Below, one piece after another: positions 1-8,907 of a stretch of 64,000 bases of DNA. The stretch covers positions 62,001 to 126,000 of the forward strand of contig NZ_CABVHY010000014.1 in the NCBI RefSeq assembly GCF_902497875.1. Reading direction: 5' to 3'. This stretch comes from Pseudomonas fluorescens (GTDB lineage: Bacteria > Pseudomonadota > Gammaproteobacteria > Pseudomonadales > Pseudomonadaceae). The notes beneath the pieces were generated by a model. The model was given only the letters and a program-made list of their open reading frames with translations, was not told the origin of the DNA and did not search any database. How positions within the stretch are numbered: position 1 is the stretch's first letter; each line of letters starts with the position of its first letter. Both the position numbers and the translations under genes were made by a program.

Positions 1-503
1 GGGTTGGGCGTGTAGATCGGATCGATCCCGCCATGGGCCGAGACCGAGGCCACCGAAGGATCGGAGCTGTAGATGATCGCCACCAAGCCCTGGTCGGTGA
101 TCGGCTTGAGGTAGGCCGCCAGGCAGCCGATGTGCGAAGAGCGACGGACCACTGCCATGCCCAGCCCATGGGCGGTGGCGGCTTGTACCGCAAAGTCCAG
201 CGCCTTGCTGACGCAGTACGGACCCAGCACATAGTGGCCATCGAACAGCCCCGACACGCTGCTGGCCGACAGCTGCTCGAACTTGCTCCCGTCGGCCTGG
301 GCATCGCCGGCCATGACGCCGGCAATGTAGCGGCTGACCAGGTTCACGCCGTGGGTATGATGCCCCAGCAGATCACCTTCGAGCAGGACCCGGGTCACTG
401 TCCGGGCCACTTCCGAGTCCGCCCCGGCCTTCTCGAACAGCTGCTGGATAAAGCCCAGCAGCGTCTGGTAGTCGTAACGTTGCGGATTGGGCATATCAGT
501 CAT
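1..503 (-). CDS. Ldh_2 (malate/L-lactate dehydrogenase) family oxidoreductase, partial
   Basis: The C-terminus lies beyond the left edge; 167 codons are visible from an ATG at 503. The family (PF02615) comprises cytoplasmic NAD(P)-dependent dehydrogenases acting on malate, lactate, ureidoglycolate or sugar-acid-type 2-hydroxy acids. The visible part carries the typical N-terminal pattern LLEGDLLGHHTHG (residues 40-52), where the family normally has a D-x2-G-x2-[ST]HG motif, and then VVRRSSHIGCLAAYL, corresponding to the nucleotide-fold region. It is the last visible gene of a minus-strand run after 2,5-dioxovalerate dehydrogenase and galactarate dehydratase, 27 bases behind the former, so a role in sugar-acid oxidation is inferred. 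The exact substrate cannot be told from this fragment. Confidence 0.8.
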   Translation of the reverse strand, partial: MTDMPNPQRYDYQTLLGFIQQLFEKAGADSEVARTVTRVLLEGDLLGHHTHGVNLVSRYIAGVMAGDAQADGSKFEQLSASSVSGLFDGHYVLGPYCVSKALDFAVQAATAHGLGMAVVRRSSHIGCLAAYLKPITDQGLVAIIYSSDPSVASVSAHGGIDPIYTPN

Positions 504-529
504 CTGCGCTACTCCTTTCATGCCGCTGC

Positions 530-2110
530 TCAACCCAAGGTTCGGCTGCTGATCTGACCGTCCACCAGCCGGGCGATGCCCAGCGGATTGGCGTTTTTCA
601 GCGGCTCGGGCAAGTGCGCGTCGGGAATATTCTGGTAGCACACCGGACGCAGGAAACGCTCGATGGCCAGGGTCCCCACCGAGGTGCCCCGGGAGTCGGA
701 GGTTGCCGGGTAAGGTCCGCCATGCACCATCGCATCGCAGACTTCGACGCCGGTCGGGTAGCCGTTGAGCAGCACCCGGCCGACCCGTTGCTCGAGCAGC
801 CCGAACAGTTCGGCAAAGGCCGTCAGGTCAGTCTCTTCAGCCAGCAGCGTGGCCGTGAGCTGACCCTGCAACGCGCCTACCGCCTGTAGCAGTTCATCCT
901 TGTCGGCGGCCAGGATCACGATGGAGCAAGGGCCGAAGACTTCTTCCTGGAGCAGGTGATCGTGCTCCAGCAACAGCCTGACATCGGCCTCGAACAATTG
1001 CGGCTGGGCCTGATTGCCCTGTTGTGGTTGACCGCTCAAATGCTTGATACCCGGATGGCCGAGCAACGCCTTCAAACCATTGCCATAGCTGCGCAAGGTG
1101 CCGGCATTGAGCATGGTTTGCGCGGGTTGCTCGGCCATGTGCCCGCGCAACTGCTCGACAAACCCGTCCATCTGCGGCGAGCGAATGCCCAGGACCAGGC
1201 CCGGGTTGGTGCAGAACTGGCCGCAGCCCTGGACCACCGAAGCGCTCAACTCTTTAGCGATCGCGGCACTGCGCGCCTGCAGCGCCTCGGGCAAGACAAT
1301 CACCGGATTGATACTCGACATCTCGGCGAACACCGGGATCGGTCGTGGGCGGGCGGCCGCCATGTCACACAGGGCACGTCCCCCCTTGAGCGAACCGGTG
1401 AAACCTACCGCCTGGATCCCCGCATGCTTGACCAGTGCCTCACCGACACCGGAGCCGAAGATCATGTTGAACACCCCGGCCGGCATCGCGGTTTTTTCCG
1501 CGGCACGGATCAGCGCAGCAGCGACGAGCTCGGCGGTCGCCATATGCCCGCTGTGGGCCTTGAACACCACCGGGCAACCGGCCGCCAGTGCGGAGGCGGT
1601 ATCGCCGCCGGCCGTGGAGAACGCCAGCGGGAAATTACTCGCGCCGAACACCGCCACCGGGCCGACAGCAATCTTGTACTGGCGCAGGTCCGGACGTGGC
1701 AGCGGCGTGCGTTCAGGCAGTGCCTGATCGATCCGCGCGCCGTAGAAATCGCCGCGCCGCAGCACTTGGGAAAACAGCCGCATCTGGCCGCTGGTGCGAC
1801 CGCGCTCACCCTGAATCCGCGCCGCCGGCAATGCGGTTTCGCGGCAGGTCAACGCCACCAGTTCATCGCCCAGTCCATCGGGCTCGTCGGCAATCGCTTC
1901 GAGAAACTCCGCGCGTCGGCTGGCCGGCAGGTTGCGAAACAGCGGATAAGCTTGCTCGGCCGCCAGTACCGCGGCGTCCACCTCGGCCAGGGTTGCCTGG
2001 TAAAAAGCCCCGGGCAATTGCTCGCCGGTGCTGGCATCGACGCTGTGCAGCAGGGTGTCGCCTTGGGCGCTGCGTTGACCGCCGATAAAGTTGTATCCGG
2101 ATACGCTCAT
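530..2110 (-). CDS. 2,5-dioxovalerate (alpha-ketoglutaric semialdehyde) dehydrogenase
   Basis: A 526-residue aldehyde dehydrogenase. The longer frame reaches 2170, but I choose the ATG at 2110 (MSVSGYNFIGGQRSA), where the family's usual N-terminus begins. The catalytic region is present: GQFCTNPGLVLG contains the nucleophilic Cys, and FAEMSSINPV contains the general-base Glu. The GQFCTNPG variant and ~525-residue length are typical of the NADP-dependent enzyme that oxidises 2,5-dioxopentanoate to 2-oxoglutarate, the last step of glucarate/galactarate (and pentonate) degradation. It sits 111 bases downstream of a galactarate dehydratase gene on the same strand, which supports that role. The dehydratase/decarboxylase KdgD that would link the two is not visible here. 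Confidence 0.88.
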   Translation of the reverse strand: MSVSGYNFIGGQRSAQGDTLLHSVDASTGEQLPGAFYQATLAEVDAAVLAAEQAYPLFRNLPASRRAEFLEAIADEPDGLGDELVALTCRETALPAARIQGERGRTSGQMRLFSQVLRRGDFYGARIDQALPERTPLPRPDLRQYKIAVGPVAVFGASNFPLAFSTAGGDTASALAAGCPVVFKAHSGHMATAELVAAALIRAAEKTAMPAGVFNMIFGSGVGEALVKHAGIQAVGFTGSLKGGRALCDMAAARPRPIPVFAEMSSINPVIVLPEALQARSAAIAKELSASVVQGCGQFCTNPGLVLGIRSPQMDGFVEQLRGHMAEQPAQTMLNAGTLRSYGNGLKALLGHPGIKHLSGQPQQGNQAQPQLFEADVRLLLEHDHLLQEEVFGPCSIVILAADKDELLQAVGALQGQLTATLLAEETDLTAFAELFGLLEQRVGRVLLNGYPTGVEVCDAMVHGGPYPATSDSRGTSVGTLAIERFLRPVCYQNIPDAHLPEPLKNANPLGIARLVDGQISSRTLG

Positions 2111-2221
2111 ATGATTTTCTCGCCTCATGAAGTAGCAGCGCCACCGGGCCTGGGGCCGGCGGTGGTTCATAGGGTTGCGCTGCTGTTACGGGGAATGGCT
2201 GTCAAAGCCGAAAAGGGATGC

Positions 2222-3775
2222 TCAGGTCACTGCGCCGATCTGCCAGGGCACGAATTCGTTCTGCCCATAACCGTGCTGCTCGCTCTTGCTGCGCTCGCCG
2301 GAAGCGATGCTCAGCATCAGTTCGAAGATGTGCGCGCCGCGCTCCTCGATGCTGGTGCTGCCGTCCGCGATGCCGCCGCAGTTCACATCCATGTCTTCTT
2401 CCTGGTGCTCGAACACCCGGTTGTTGGTCGCCAGCTTGATCGACGGCGCGGGCGCGCAACCGTAGGCCGAACCGCGCCCGGTGGTGAAGGCAATCAGGTT
2501 GGCGCCACCGGCGACCTGGCCGGTCGCCGATACCGGGTCGTAGCCGGGGGTGTCCATGAACACCAGGCCTTTGGCCCGCACCGCCTCGGCGTATTCGTAG
2601 ACTTCGACCAGGTTGCTGGAACCGGCCTTGGCCACCGCCCCCAGGGACTTCTCGAGGATGGTGGTCAGGCCGCCAGCCTTGTTGCCGGCCGAAGGGTTGT
2701 TGTTGAGTTCGGCGTTCATCCGCTGGCAGTACGCTTCCCACCAATGGATGCGGGCGATGAGTTTTTCACCCACCGCGCGGCTGACTGCGCGGCGGGTCAA
2801 CAGGTGTTCGGCACCGTAGATTTCCGGGGTTTCGGAAAGGATCGCGCTGCCTCCGGCGGCCACCAGACGGTCCACCGCATTGCCCAGCGCCGGGTTGGCG
2901 GTGATGCCCGAGTAACCGTCGGACCCCCCGCATTGCAGGCCGACAATCAGGTGCCGGGCACTGACTCGCTCGCGCTGCACCTGGTTGGCCTGGGCCAGTA
3001 GACCTTTGACTTGTTCGATGCCGCTGGCGATGGTTTTCGAAGTACCACCGATGCCCTGAATGGTGAATGCCCGCAGTTGATCGTTTTTGACCAGGCCCTG
3101 AGTCGAGAGCAGATCCTCGATCTGATTGGTTTCGCAGCCCAGGCCGATGATCAGCACCGCGGCAAAATTGGGGTGTACCGCATAACCACCGAGGGTCCGC
3201 CGCAACAATCCCAAGGCCTCGCCGCTCGGGTCCACGGCGCAGCCGGCGCTGTGGGTCAGCGCCACCACTCCGTCGACATTCGGGTAAGCCGCCAGCGCTT
3301 CGGGATGGATATCGCGCCGAAAGTAATCGGCCACGGCCCGGGCCACGGTGGCCGAACAGTTCACAGAGGTGAGGATCCCGACATAATTACGGGTCGCGAC
3401 CCGCCCGTCAGCCCGCACGATGCCCTGGAAAAACGCCTCGGTCGCCGGCAGCTGATGAGCATCGACGCCGAAGGCATAGTCACGGGAGAAATCACCCATT
3501 TCGACGTTCTGCACGTGCACATGCTCGCCGACCTCGATGGTCCGCGAAGCGAAGCCGATGATTTGCCCGTAGCGGCGCAACGGCTGGCCCTTTTCGACTC
3601 GCACCGTCGCGACTTTGTGCCCGGAAGCAATTGTTTGCCGAACGGTGATCTGCTCCTGCTCCAGACGCAAACCTTCAGGCAGCACCTGGCGGGCGATCAG
3701 TACATTGTCCAGGGGATTGAGGCGGATAACGGCAGCACTGCTGTCGTAGGCTGGAGTTTTGGCAATCAGTTCCAT
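2222..3775 (-). CDS. garD: galactarate dehydratase (UxaA/GarD family)
   Basis: The 517-residue protein belongs to the altronate/galactarate dehydratase family. It has an N-terminal SAF-like domain (about residues 15-90, containing HKVATVRVEKGQPLRRYGQ), then a conserved NCSATVARAVADYF segment, and a long C-terminal catalytic domain with GLQCGGSDGYSGITANPALG and GRGSAYGCAPAPSIKLATNN. The family removes water from galactarate to give 5-dehydro-4-deoxyglucarate. The start ATG at 3775 follows GAGAGG on the minus strand. The adjacent 2,5-dioxovalerate dehydrogenase fits galactarate breakdown to 2-oxoglutarate. Altronate or another aldarate remains possible, because the family's substrates cannot be separated by eye. 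Confidence 0.82.
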   Translation of the reverse strand: MELIAKTPAYDSSAAVIRLNPLDNVLIARQVLPEGLRLEQEQITVRQTIASGHKVATVRVEKGQPLRRYGQIIGFASRTIEVGEHVHVQNVEMGDFSRDYAFGVDAHQLPATEAFFQGIVRADGRVATRNYVGILTSVNCSATVARAVADYFRRDIHPEALAAYPNVDGVVALTHSAGCAVDPSGEALGLLRRTLGGYAVHPNFAAVLIIGLGCETNQIEDLLSTQGLVKNDQLRAFTIQGIGGTSKTIASGIEQVKGLLAQANQVQRERVSARHLIVGLQCGGSDGYSGITANPALGNAVDRLVAAGGSAILSETPEIYGAEHLLTRRAVSRAVGEKLIARIHWWEAYCQRMNAELNNNPSAGNKAGGLTTILEKSLGAVAKAGSSNLVEVYEYAEAVRAKGLVFMDTPGYDPVSATGQVAGGANLIAFTTGRGSAYGCAPAPSIKLATNNRVFEHQEEDMDVNCGGIADGSTSIEERGAHIFELMLSIASGERSKSEQHGYGQNEFVPWQIGAVT

Positions 3776-3984
3776 GGAACCTCTCAGGGACGGTGATGCC
3801 CGGTGCTGACGTCAGGTCGCTGAGCTGACGGACGTCCGGTACCGGCGGGTAAGTTCTTGTTATTACAGGTTCGATCTGCACCGAACGGGTCTGCAATCAC
3901 TGTAGGGAGCTACCCGCACATTTCCCAATGAAAGGTTCCGATTGATCGATAACCCTGGGTTATCGAATCAGCCGAGAGCTGTTC

Positions 3985-4941
3985 TCAGACGATTTCCCCC
4001 GCGCGGCGCTGCCGGGCAAATTCGAGCAAGATATCGGCGAACTCCCGGGTCGCGCCGGTGAGCCGTTCGTGCTTGCGGGTGAGGATCCCGTAATCCAGAG
4101 GCGCCAGCTGTAGCGGCGTGTCGAGCACCTTGAGCAGGCCGTTCTGGATATGCCCCTGGACCATCGACTCGGGCAGCATGGCGATCATCGGCCCCGACTG
4201 CAGCAGGTGCAGAAAGATCGGCATGGAGATGGTGTCCACGGTATTGGCGGGCGTGGGAATCCCGACGGCGCTGAAGGCGGCTTCCATGCGCGTGCGAATC
4301 GGCGCGCCGACCGGATAGAGAATCCACGGCCAGTCGCTCAACGCCTCGACCGGCGTGGGCCCCTGGGTGCTGAGCGGATGGCGGTGGTTGACCACCAGGC
4401 AAAAGGGTTCCGGCCCCAGGGGCTGGAAATCGAAGAGCGGGATAAAGCGTTCGTCGGTGAAGCGGCCGATGATCAGGTCGAGTTTGTTCTGCTCGAGCAT
4501 TTCCAGAAGGTGATCGCTGGACTGCTCCACCACTTCGATCGACAGCAGCGGGCTGCGGCTCTTGATCAGCGCGATGGCTTCGGGCAGCACCACCGAGGTC
4601 GCGGCAAAAATTCCGCCGACTTTCAGAGAACCATGGCCACCCTTGCGCAACCGATTGACCTGATCGACGAAGCGCTGCGAATCGTTCAACGAAACCTGGG
4701 CATAACGCACCACGTGCTCCCCCAGTTCGGTGGGCGGCATGCTGCGCGGCAGGCGCTCGAACAGCGCGAAACCGAACTGGTCCTCGAGGTCGCGCAACAT
4801 TTTGCTCAGCGCCGGCTGGCTGAGGTTCATCAGTTGCGCGGTGGTGTGCATATTGCGCGTGCGCGCCAGGGTATCAATCAGCACCAGATGCTTGAACCGC
4901 AACCAGCTGCAGAACGCGGAAGAGGAAATGTCCGTGGGCAT
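3985..4941 (-). CDS. LysR-family transcriptional regulator of the sugar-acid cluster
   Basis: A 318-residue LysR regulator. The N-terminal winged helix-turn-helix is clear (TRNMHTTAQLMNLSQPALSK, about residues 27-46, then LRDLEDQFGFALFERLPRSM), followed by a LysR_substrate effector domain (about residues 95-300). It lies 209 bases upstream of galactarate dehydratase and is co-oriented with it, so it is the natural candidate for controlling the garD/dioxovalerate dehydrogenase genes. It resembles its neighbour at 5022-6008 (both have FERLPR[SG]M after the HTH and a similar effector region), suggesting an old duplication. The inducer is unknown; galactarate or fuconate-type acids are guesses from context. 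Confidence 0.88.
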   Translation of the reverse strand: MPTDISSSAFCSWLRFKHLVLIDTLARTRNMHTTAQLMNLSQPALSKMLRDLEDQFGFALFERLPRSMPPTELGEHVVRYAQVSLNDSQRFVDQVNRLRKGGHGSLKVGGIFAATSVVLPEAIALIKSRSPLLSIEVVEQSSDHLLEMLEQNKLDLIIGRFTDERFIPLFDFQPLGPEPFCLVVNHRHPLSTQGPTPVEALSDWPWILYPVGAPIRTRMEAAFSAVGIPTPANTVDTISMPIFLHLLQSGPMIAMLPESMVQGHIQNGLLKVLDTPLQLAPLDYGILTRKHERLTGATREFADILLEFARQRRAGEIV

Positions 4942-5021
4942 CGGAAAAAGACCTTGGGGAGATGGCAGCGATTCTAGCCGCTGGTGCAGGATTGAGTCCT
5001 GCCTATATCAGTGGGCGCCTT

Positions 5022-6008
5022 TCAACCCTTGCCGTGCTCCTTGAGGTAACCCAGTAGTTTGCTCACGGCCGCCGACAAGGGCCGCGCCTGGCGCGTCAGC
5101 AAGCCGATGTTGACCATGGAAATAGGCAGCTCGACCGGCAGGATGGTGACCATGCCATAGCGCAGGTAGTGCTCTGCCACGTCATTGGGGACCACGGCGA
5201 TCATGTCCGAAGCCTCGATCATCGAGGTGGTTGCCAGGATCGAGGCGGTTTCGACAATGTCCAGGGTCTGCACCATGCCCCCGGCCTTCAGCGCGCTTTC
5301 CACCCGTCGACGCATCGGGCTGCCGAGCGGATGGAGGATCCAGGTCAGCGGCACCAGGTCGGCCAGGCTGAGTTTCCCGGCCGTGGCCAGCCCATGGCCC
5401 GGGCGCGCAATGACACGCATCTGCTCGCCCTTTTCGAACAGTTGGATATCCAGGCCCTGGCTGTCGATCTGGTCCGGCAGGCGTCCCAGCACTACGTCGA
5501 AATCGCCGCGAATCAATGCCGGCAGCAAGGTGTCGCTGGTGCCGACTTCAATGCAGATGCGCACTTTCGGGTTATCCGCCTTGAATGCCAGCACGCCACG
5601 GGTCAGCAAGGTCGGCACCGGGCCCATCACCGTGCCGATGCGCACCAGCCCCGAGGCACCGCGTGCCAGTTCCGCCAGTTGGGCTTCGGCGTGCTCGAAC
5701 TCATGAATCGCGCCTTGGGCGTAGCGAATCATCACCTCGCCATAAAGCGTCGGTTCCATACCCCGCGGCAAACGCTCGAACAGTTTGGCGTCAAGCCGTT
5801 CTTCCAGCTGTTGCAGCAACAGGCTCGCCGCCGGCTGCGTGGTGTGCATCGCAGCCGCCGCGCGGCGCAGGTTGCGGAACTCGCCGAGGGCGTTGAGCAG
5901 GGCAATCTGGCGACTGGAGATCTTCAGCGGGCTGAAGTTTTTCGGCGAAACCGGGCTGGTGAAGGTCGGGACTTTCGGCTGATCTGACATATCAATTTTG
6001 ATATCCAT
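5022..6008 (-). CDS. LysR-family transcriptional regulator divergent from fucD
   Basis: A 328-residue LysR protein with an extra ~25-residue N-terminal arm before the HTH (FRNLRRAAAAMHTTQPAASL, then LLQQLEERLDAKLFERLPRGM). The start is uncertain: ATG at 6008 gives the full length and ATG at 5990 a protein six residues shorter; neither has a good ribosome binding site. It is transcribed divergently from the L-fuconate dehydratase gene with only 83 bases between, the classic LysR arrangement, so it probably controls fucD and the following transporter as well as itself. It is similar in overall plan to the neighbouring LysR at 3985-4941. Confidence 0.87.
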   Translation of the reverse strand: MDIKIDMSDQPKVPTFTSPVSPKNFSPLKISSRQIALLNALGEFRNLRRAAAAMHTTQPAASLLLQQLEERLDAKLFERLPRGMEPTLYGEVMIRYAQGAIHEFEHAEAQLAELARGASGLVRIGTVMGPVPTLLTRGVLAFKADNPKVRICIEVGTSDTLLPALIRGDFDVVLGRLPDQIDSQGLDIQLFEKGEQMRVIARPGHGLATAGKLSLADLVPLTWILHPLGSPMRRRVESALKAGGMVQTLDIVETASILATTSMIEASDMIAVVPNDVAEHYLRYGMVTILPVELPISMVNIGLLTRQARPLSAAVSKLLGYLKEHGKG

Positions 6009-6091
6009 CTATACGAATCGACGATTATGCCTATATCGCCGACCACCCTACAGTCGAGCTCCCAAGTGGTCACCAACAAAAAGAGTCCTCC

Positions 6092-7417
6092 ATGAGCATT
6101 CGAATCACCCACCTGAGCGTTCGCGACATCCGTTTCCCTACTTCCCGGTCACTCGATGGCTCTGACGCGATGAACAGCGCGCCTGACTATTCGGCGTCCT
6201 ACGTGGTGCTGCACACCGACTCGGAACAAGGCCTGGAAGGCCACGGCCTGACCTTCACCATCGGCCGTGGCAATGAAATCTGCGTCGCCGCTGTGCAATC
6301 CCTGGCGCCGCTGATCGTCGGCCTGACCCTGGAAGAGATCACCGCCGACATGGGCGGCTTCTGGCACAACTTCACCGTTGGCGACAGCCAGTTGCGCTGG
6401 CTGGGCCCGGAAAAAGGCGTGATTCATCTGGCCACCGCCGCCATCGTCAACGCGGTGTGGGACCTGTGGGCCAAGGTCGAAGCCAAGCCGGTGTGGAAAC
6501 TGCTGGCGGACATGACCCCGGAGCAACTGGTGGCGTGCCTGGACTTCAGCTACGTGACCGACGCCATCACCCCCGAAGAAGCCATCGCCCTGTTGCGCCG
6601 TCAGGTTCCCGGCAAGGCCAAGCGTGAAGCCCAGATGCTGCGCGAAGGTTATCCCGGCTACACCACCGCCCCGGGCTGGCTGGGTTATTCGGAAGAGAAA
6701 ATGCGTCGCCTGGCCCGCGAAGCGGTGGCCGATGGCTGGACCCACTTCAAGCAGAAAATCGGCGCCAACCTGGAAGACGACCTGCGCCGCGCGGCGATCC
6801 TGCGCGAAGAAATCGGCTGGGAGCGGACCTTGATGATGGACGCCAACCAGGTCTGGAGCGTCGATGAATCGGTGGCCAACATGCGTCGCCTGGCGGCATT
6901 CGACCCTTGGTGGATCGAAGAGCCGACCAGCCCGGATGACATTCTCGGGCACGCGACCATTCGTCAGCGGATCGCCCCGATCGGTGTCGCTACCGGCGAG
7001 CACTGCCACAACCGGGTGATGTTCAAGCAAATGTTCCAGGCCAAGGCGCTGGACTTCTGCCAGCTGGACGCGGCACGCCTGGGCGGCCTCAATGAAGTGC
7101 TGATCGTCTTGCTGATGGCCGCCAAATTCGAGGTGCCGGTGTGCCCGCATGGCGGCGGCGTCGGCTTGTGCGAGTATGTGCAGAACATTTCGCTGTTCGA
7201 TTACATCGCGGTATCCGGCTCGCTGCACAATCGCGTGCTGGAATACGTCGACCACCTGCACGAACACTTCCTCGAGCCGGTAGTGATCCGCAACGGCCGC
7301 TACATGCCACCACAGCGCCCCGGCTACAGCATCGAAATGAGCGCCGAAACCCTGGAACGCTACCAGTACCCCAACGGCCCGGTGTGGCTGGACCTGGAGC
7401 AAACTCCGGACAACTGA
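6092..7417 (+). CDS. fucD: L-fuconate dehydratase (enolase superfamily)
   Basis: A 441-residue acid-sugar dehydratase that closely follows, from memory, the Xanthomonas L-fuconate dehydratase (FPTSRxLDGSDAMN at the N-terminus, LRWLGPEKGVIHLA, YTTxPGWLGYSEEK). All enolase-superfamily catalytic elements are present: the K-x-K pair in FKQKIGAN, the metal ligands in MMDANQVW, WIEEPTSPDD and TGEHCHNR, and the barrel His in CPHGGGVGLCEYVQ. It dehydrates L-fuconate to 2-keto-3-deoxy-L-fuconate using Mg2+. A GAG lies just before the ATG. It is followed after 99 bases by an MFS carrier and is divergent from a LysR gene. L-galactonate or D-arabinonate are alternative substrates known for this subgroup. 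Confidence 0.9.
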   Translation: MSIRITHLSVRDIRFPTSRSLDGSDAMNSAPDYSASYVVLHTDSEQGLEGHGLTFTIGRGNEICVAAVQSLAPLIVGLTLEEITADMGGFWHNFTVGDSQLRWLGPEKGVIHLATAAIVNAVWDLWAKVEAKPVWKLLADMTPEQLVACLDFSYVTDAITPEEAIALLRRQVPGKAKREAQMLREGYPGYTTAPGWLGYSEEKMRRLAREAVADGWTHFKQKIGANLEDDLRRAAILREEIGWERTLMMDANQVWSVDESVANMRRLAAFDPWWIEEPTSPDDILGHATIRQRIAPIGVATGEHCHNRVMFKQMFQAKALDFCQLDAARLGGLNEVLIVLLMAAKFEVPVCPHGGGVGLCEYVQNISLFDYIAVSGSLHNRVLEYVDHLHEHFLEPVVIRNGRYMPPQRPGYSIEMSAETLERYQYPNGPVWLDLEQTPDN

Positions 7418-7440
7418 GTTTTCAGGTACGACTCGATTCT

Positions 7441-7470
7441 TGTGGGAAGCGGCTCCCAGCCCTTCCCACA
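7441..7470. repeat. short inverted repeat between fucD and the MFS gene
   Basis: TGTGGGAAG (7441-7449) pairs perfectly with CTTCCCACA (7462-7470) around a 12-base loop. No T-run follows, so it is more likely a mini-REP or mRNA-stabilising hairpin than a terminator. Confidence 0.55.
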
Positions 7471-7516
7471 CTGAGCTCTTCTGCCAGATGCACCTGCCCG
7501 CATTAGGACTATAAAA

Positions 7517-8818
7517 ATGACAATCCTAAGTACCGCCGCAGTGGCTCAAGCCCCTGCCCTTGCCGATGAAAACCGGCTGACGAATCTGCTGCTGCGCAAA
7601 CTGATGCCACTGCTGGTGGTGGTTTACGTGATGAGCTTCCTCGACCGTACCAACATTGCCCTGGCCAAGGCCAGCATGGGCATTGACCTCGGGCTTTCCG
7701 CCGCGGCCTATGGCCTGGGTGCGGGGTTGTTCTTCCTGACGTATGCGTTGTTCGAAGTGCCGAGCAACCTGATCATGCAGAAGGTTGGCGCGCGGTTCTG
7801 GATCACCCGCATCATGATCACCTGGGGCCTGCTCTCCGCCGGCATGGCCTTCGTCCAGGGCGAAACCTCGTTCTACATTATGCGTCTGTTGCTGGGCATC
7901 GCCGAAGCCGGTCTGTTTCCCGGGGTCATGCTCTACCTGACCTATTGGTTCAACCGCGAACAACGTGCGCGGGCCACCGGGTATTTCCTGCTCGGGGTGT
8001 GCCTGGCGAATATTCTCAGTGGTCCGTTGGGTGGCGCGCTGTTGCAACTCGACGGCTGGCTCGGCTGGCATGGCTGGCAGTGGCTGTTCGTGCTCGAAGG
8101 CTTGCCGGCGGTAGCGCTGGCCTATGTGGTGTGGAAAAAGCTGCCCGATGGCCCCTCCTCCGCGCCCTGGCTTTCGAAGGCCGACGCCAGGGCAATCGAA
8201 GAGCGCCTGATCGCTGAAAAAGCCGCCTCGCCACAACAAAGCCGGCTGAGTCAGATGCTGCGCGATAAACAGATCTGGTTGGCGATCGTTGTCTACTTCG
8301 TGCATCAGATCACCATCTACACCGTGATCTTCTTCCTGCCCGGTATCATCGGCACCTACGGTGTATTGTCGCCGCTGCAGATCGGTCTGCTGACCTCGGT
8401 GCCATGGATCGCCGCCGCCATCGGTGCCGCCACTTTTCCGCGACTGGCCACCTCGCCACAGCGTTGCCGGAGGATTTTGTTCTTCGGCCTGCTGACCATG
8501 TCCGCTGGCTTGCTGCTGGCCTCGTTCGCCAACTCATTCATCGGCCTGATCGGCTTTTCCATGACCGCGCTGATGCTGTTCGTGGTGCAGTCGATCATCT
8601 TTGTCTTTCCCTCCAGTCGTCTGAGCGGCACTGCCCTGGCCGGCGGCCTGGCGTTCGTTACCACCTGCGGCTTGCTCGGCGGATTTGTCGGGCCGTCGGT
8701 AATGGGCCTGATCGAACAAGCCACCGGCAGCACCCGCAATGGCTTGCTGGTAATCGCCGGCCTGCTGGTAGTCGCGGCACTGGTCAGCACCCGATTGCGT
8801 CAGGGCCAGGAAAAATAA
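7517..8818 (+). CDS. MFS transporter, anion:cation symporter (sugar-acid) type
   Basis: A 433-residue inner-membrane carrier with about twelve hydrophobic segments and the N-terminal FLDRTNIALAKASMGIDLGL signature that marks the ACS group of the major facilitator superfamily (galactonate, glucarate, phthalate and tartrate carriers). A ~35-residue cytoplasmic N-terminus precedes TM1, and a polar loop (about residues 200-250) separates the two halves. It follows L-fuconate dehydratase on the same strand, so uptake of L-fuconate or a related aldonate by proton symport is the likely role. AGGAC stands nine bases before the ATG. Confidence 0.85.
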   Translation: MTILSTAAVAQAPALADENRLTNLLLRKLMPLLVVVYVMSFLDRTNIALAKASMGIDLGLSAAAYGLGAGLFFLTYALFEVPSNLIMQKVGARFWITRIMITWGLLSAGMAFVQGETSFYIMRLLLGIAEAGLFPGVMLYLTYWFNREQRARATGYFLLGVCLANILSGPLGGALLQLDGWLGWHGWQWLFVLEGLPAVALAYVVWKKLPDGPSSAPWLSKADARAIEERLIAEKAASPQQSRLSQMLRDKQIWLAIVVYFVHQITIYTVIFFLPGIIGTYGVLSPLQIGLLTSVPWIAAAIGAATFPRLATSPQRCRRILFFGLLTMSAGLLLASFANSFIGLIGFSMTALMLFVVQSIIFVFPSSRLSGTALAGGLAFVTTCGLLGGFVGPSVMGLIEQATGSTRNGLLVIAGLLVVAALVSTRLRQGQEK

Positions 8819-8907
8819 CTGCGCAACAGTTGCGATCTTTTGATCTTGATCTTCGACGGTCTTCAATATTGCTAAAAGATTGTGGGCCTACTCAGGTTGA
8901 AGCTGTG

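Noticed and set aside
956-3001. 681-codon plus-strand frame opposite the dioxovalerate dehydrogenase and galactarate dehydratase genes
   Set aside because: It crosses two well-supported genes and their gap, and its translation is rich in His, Gln and Arg without any motif. It is a shadow.
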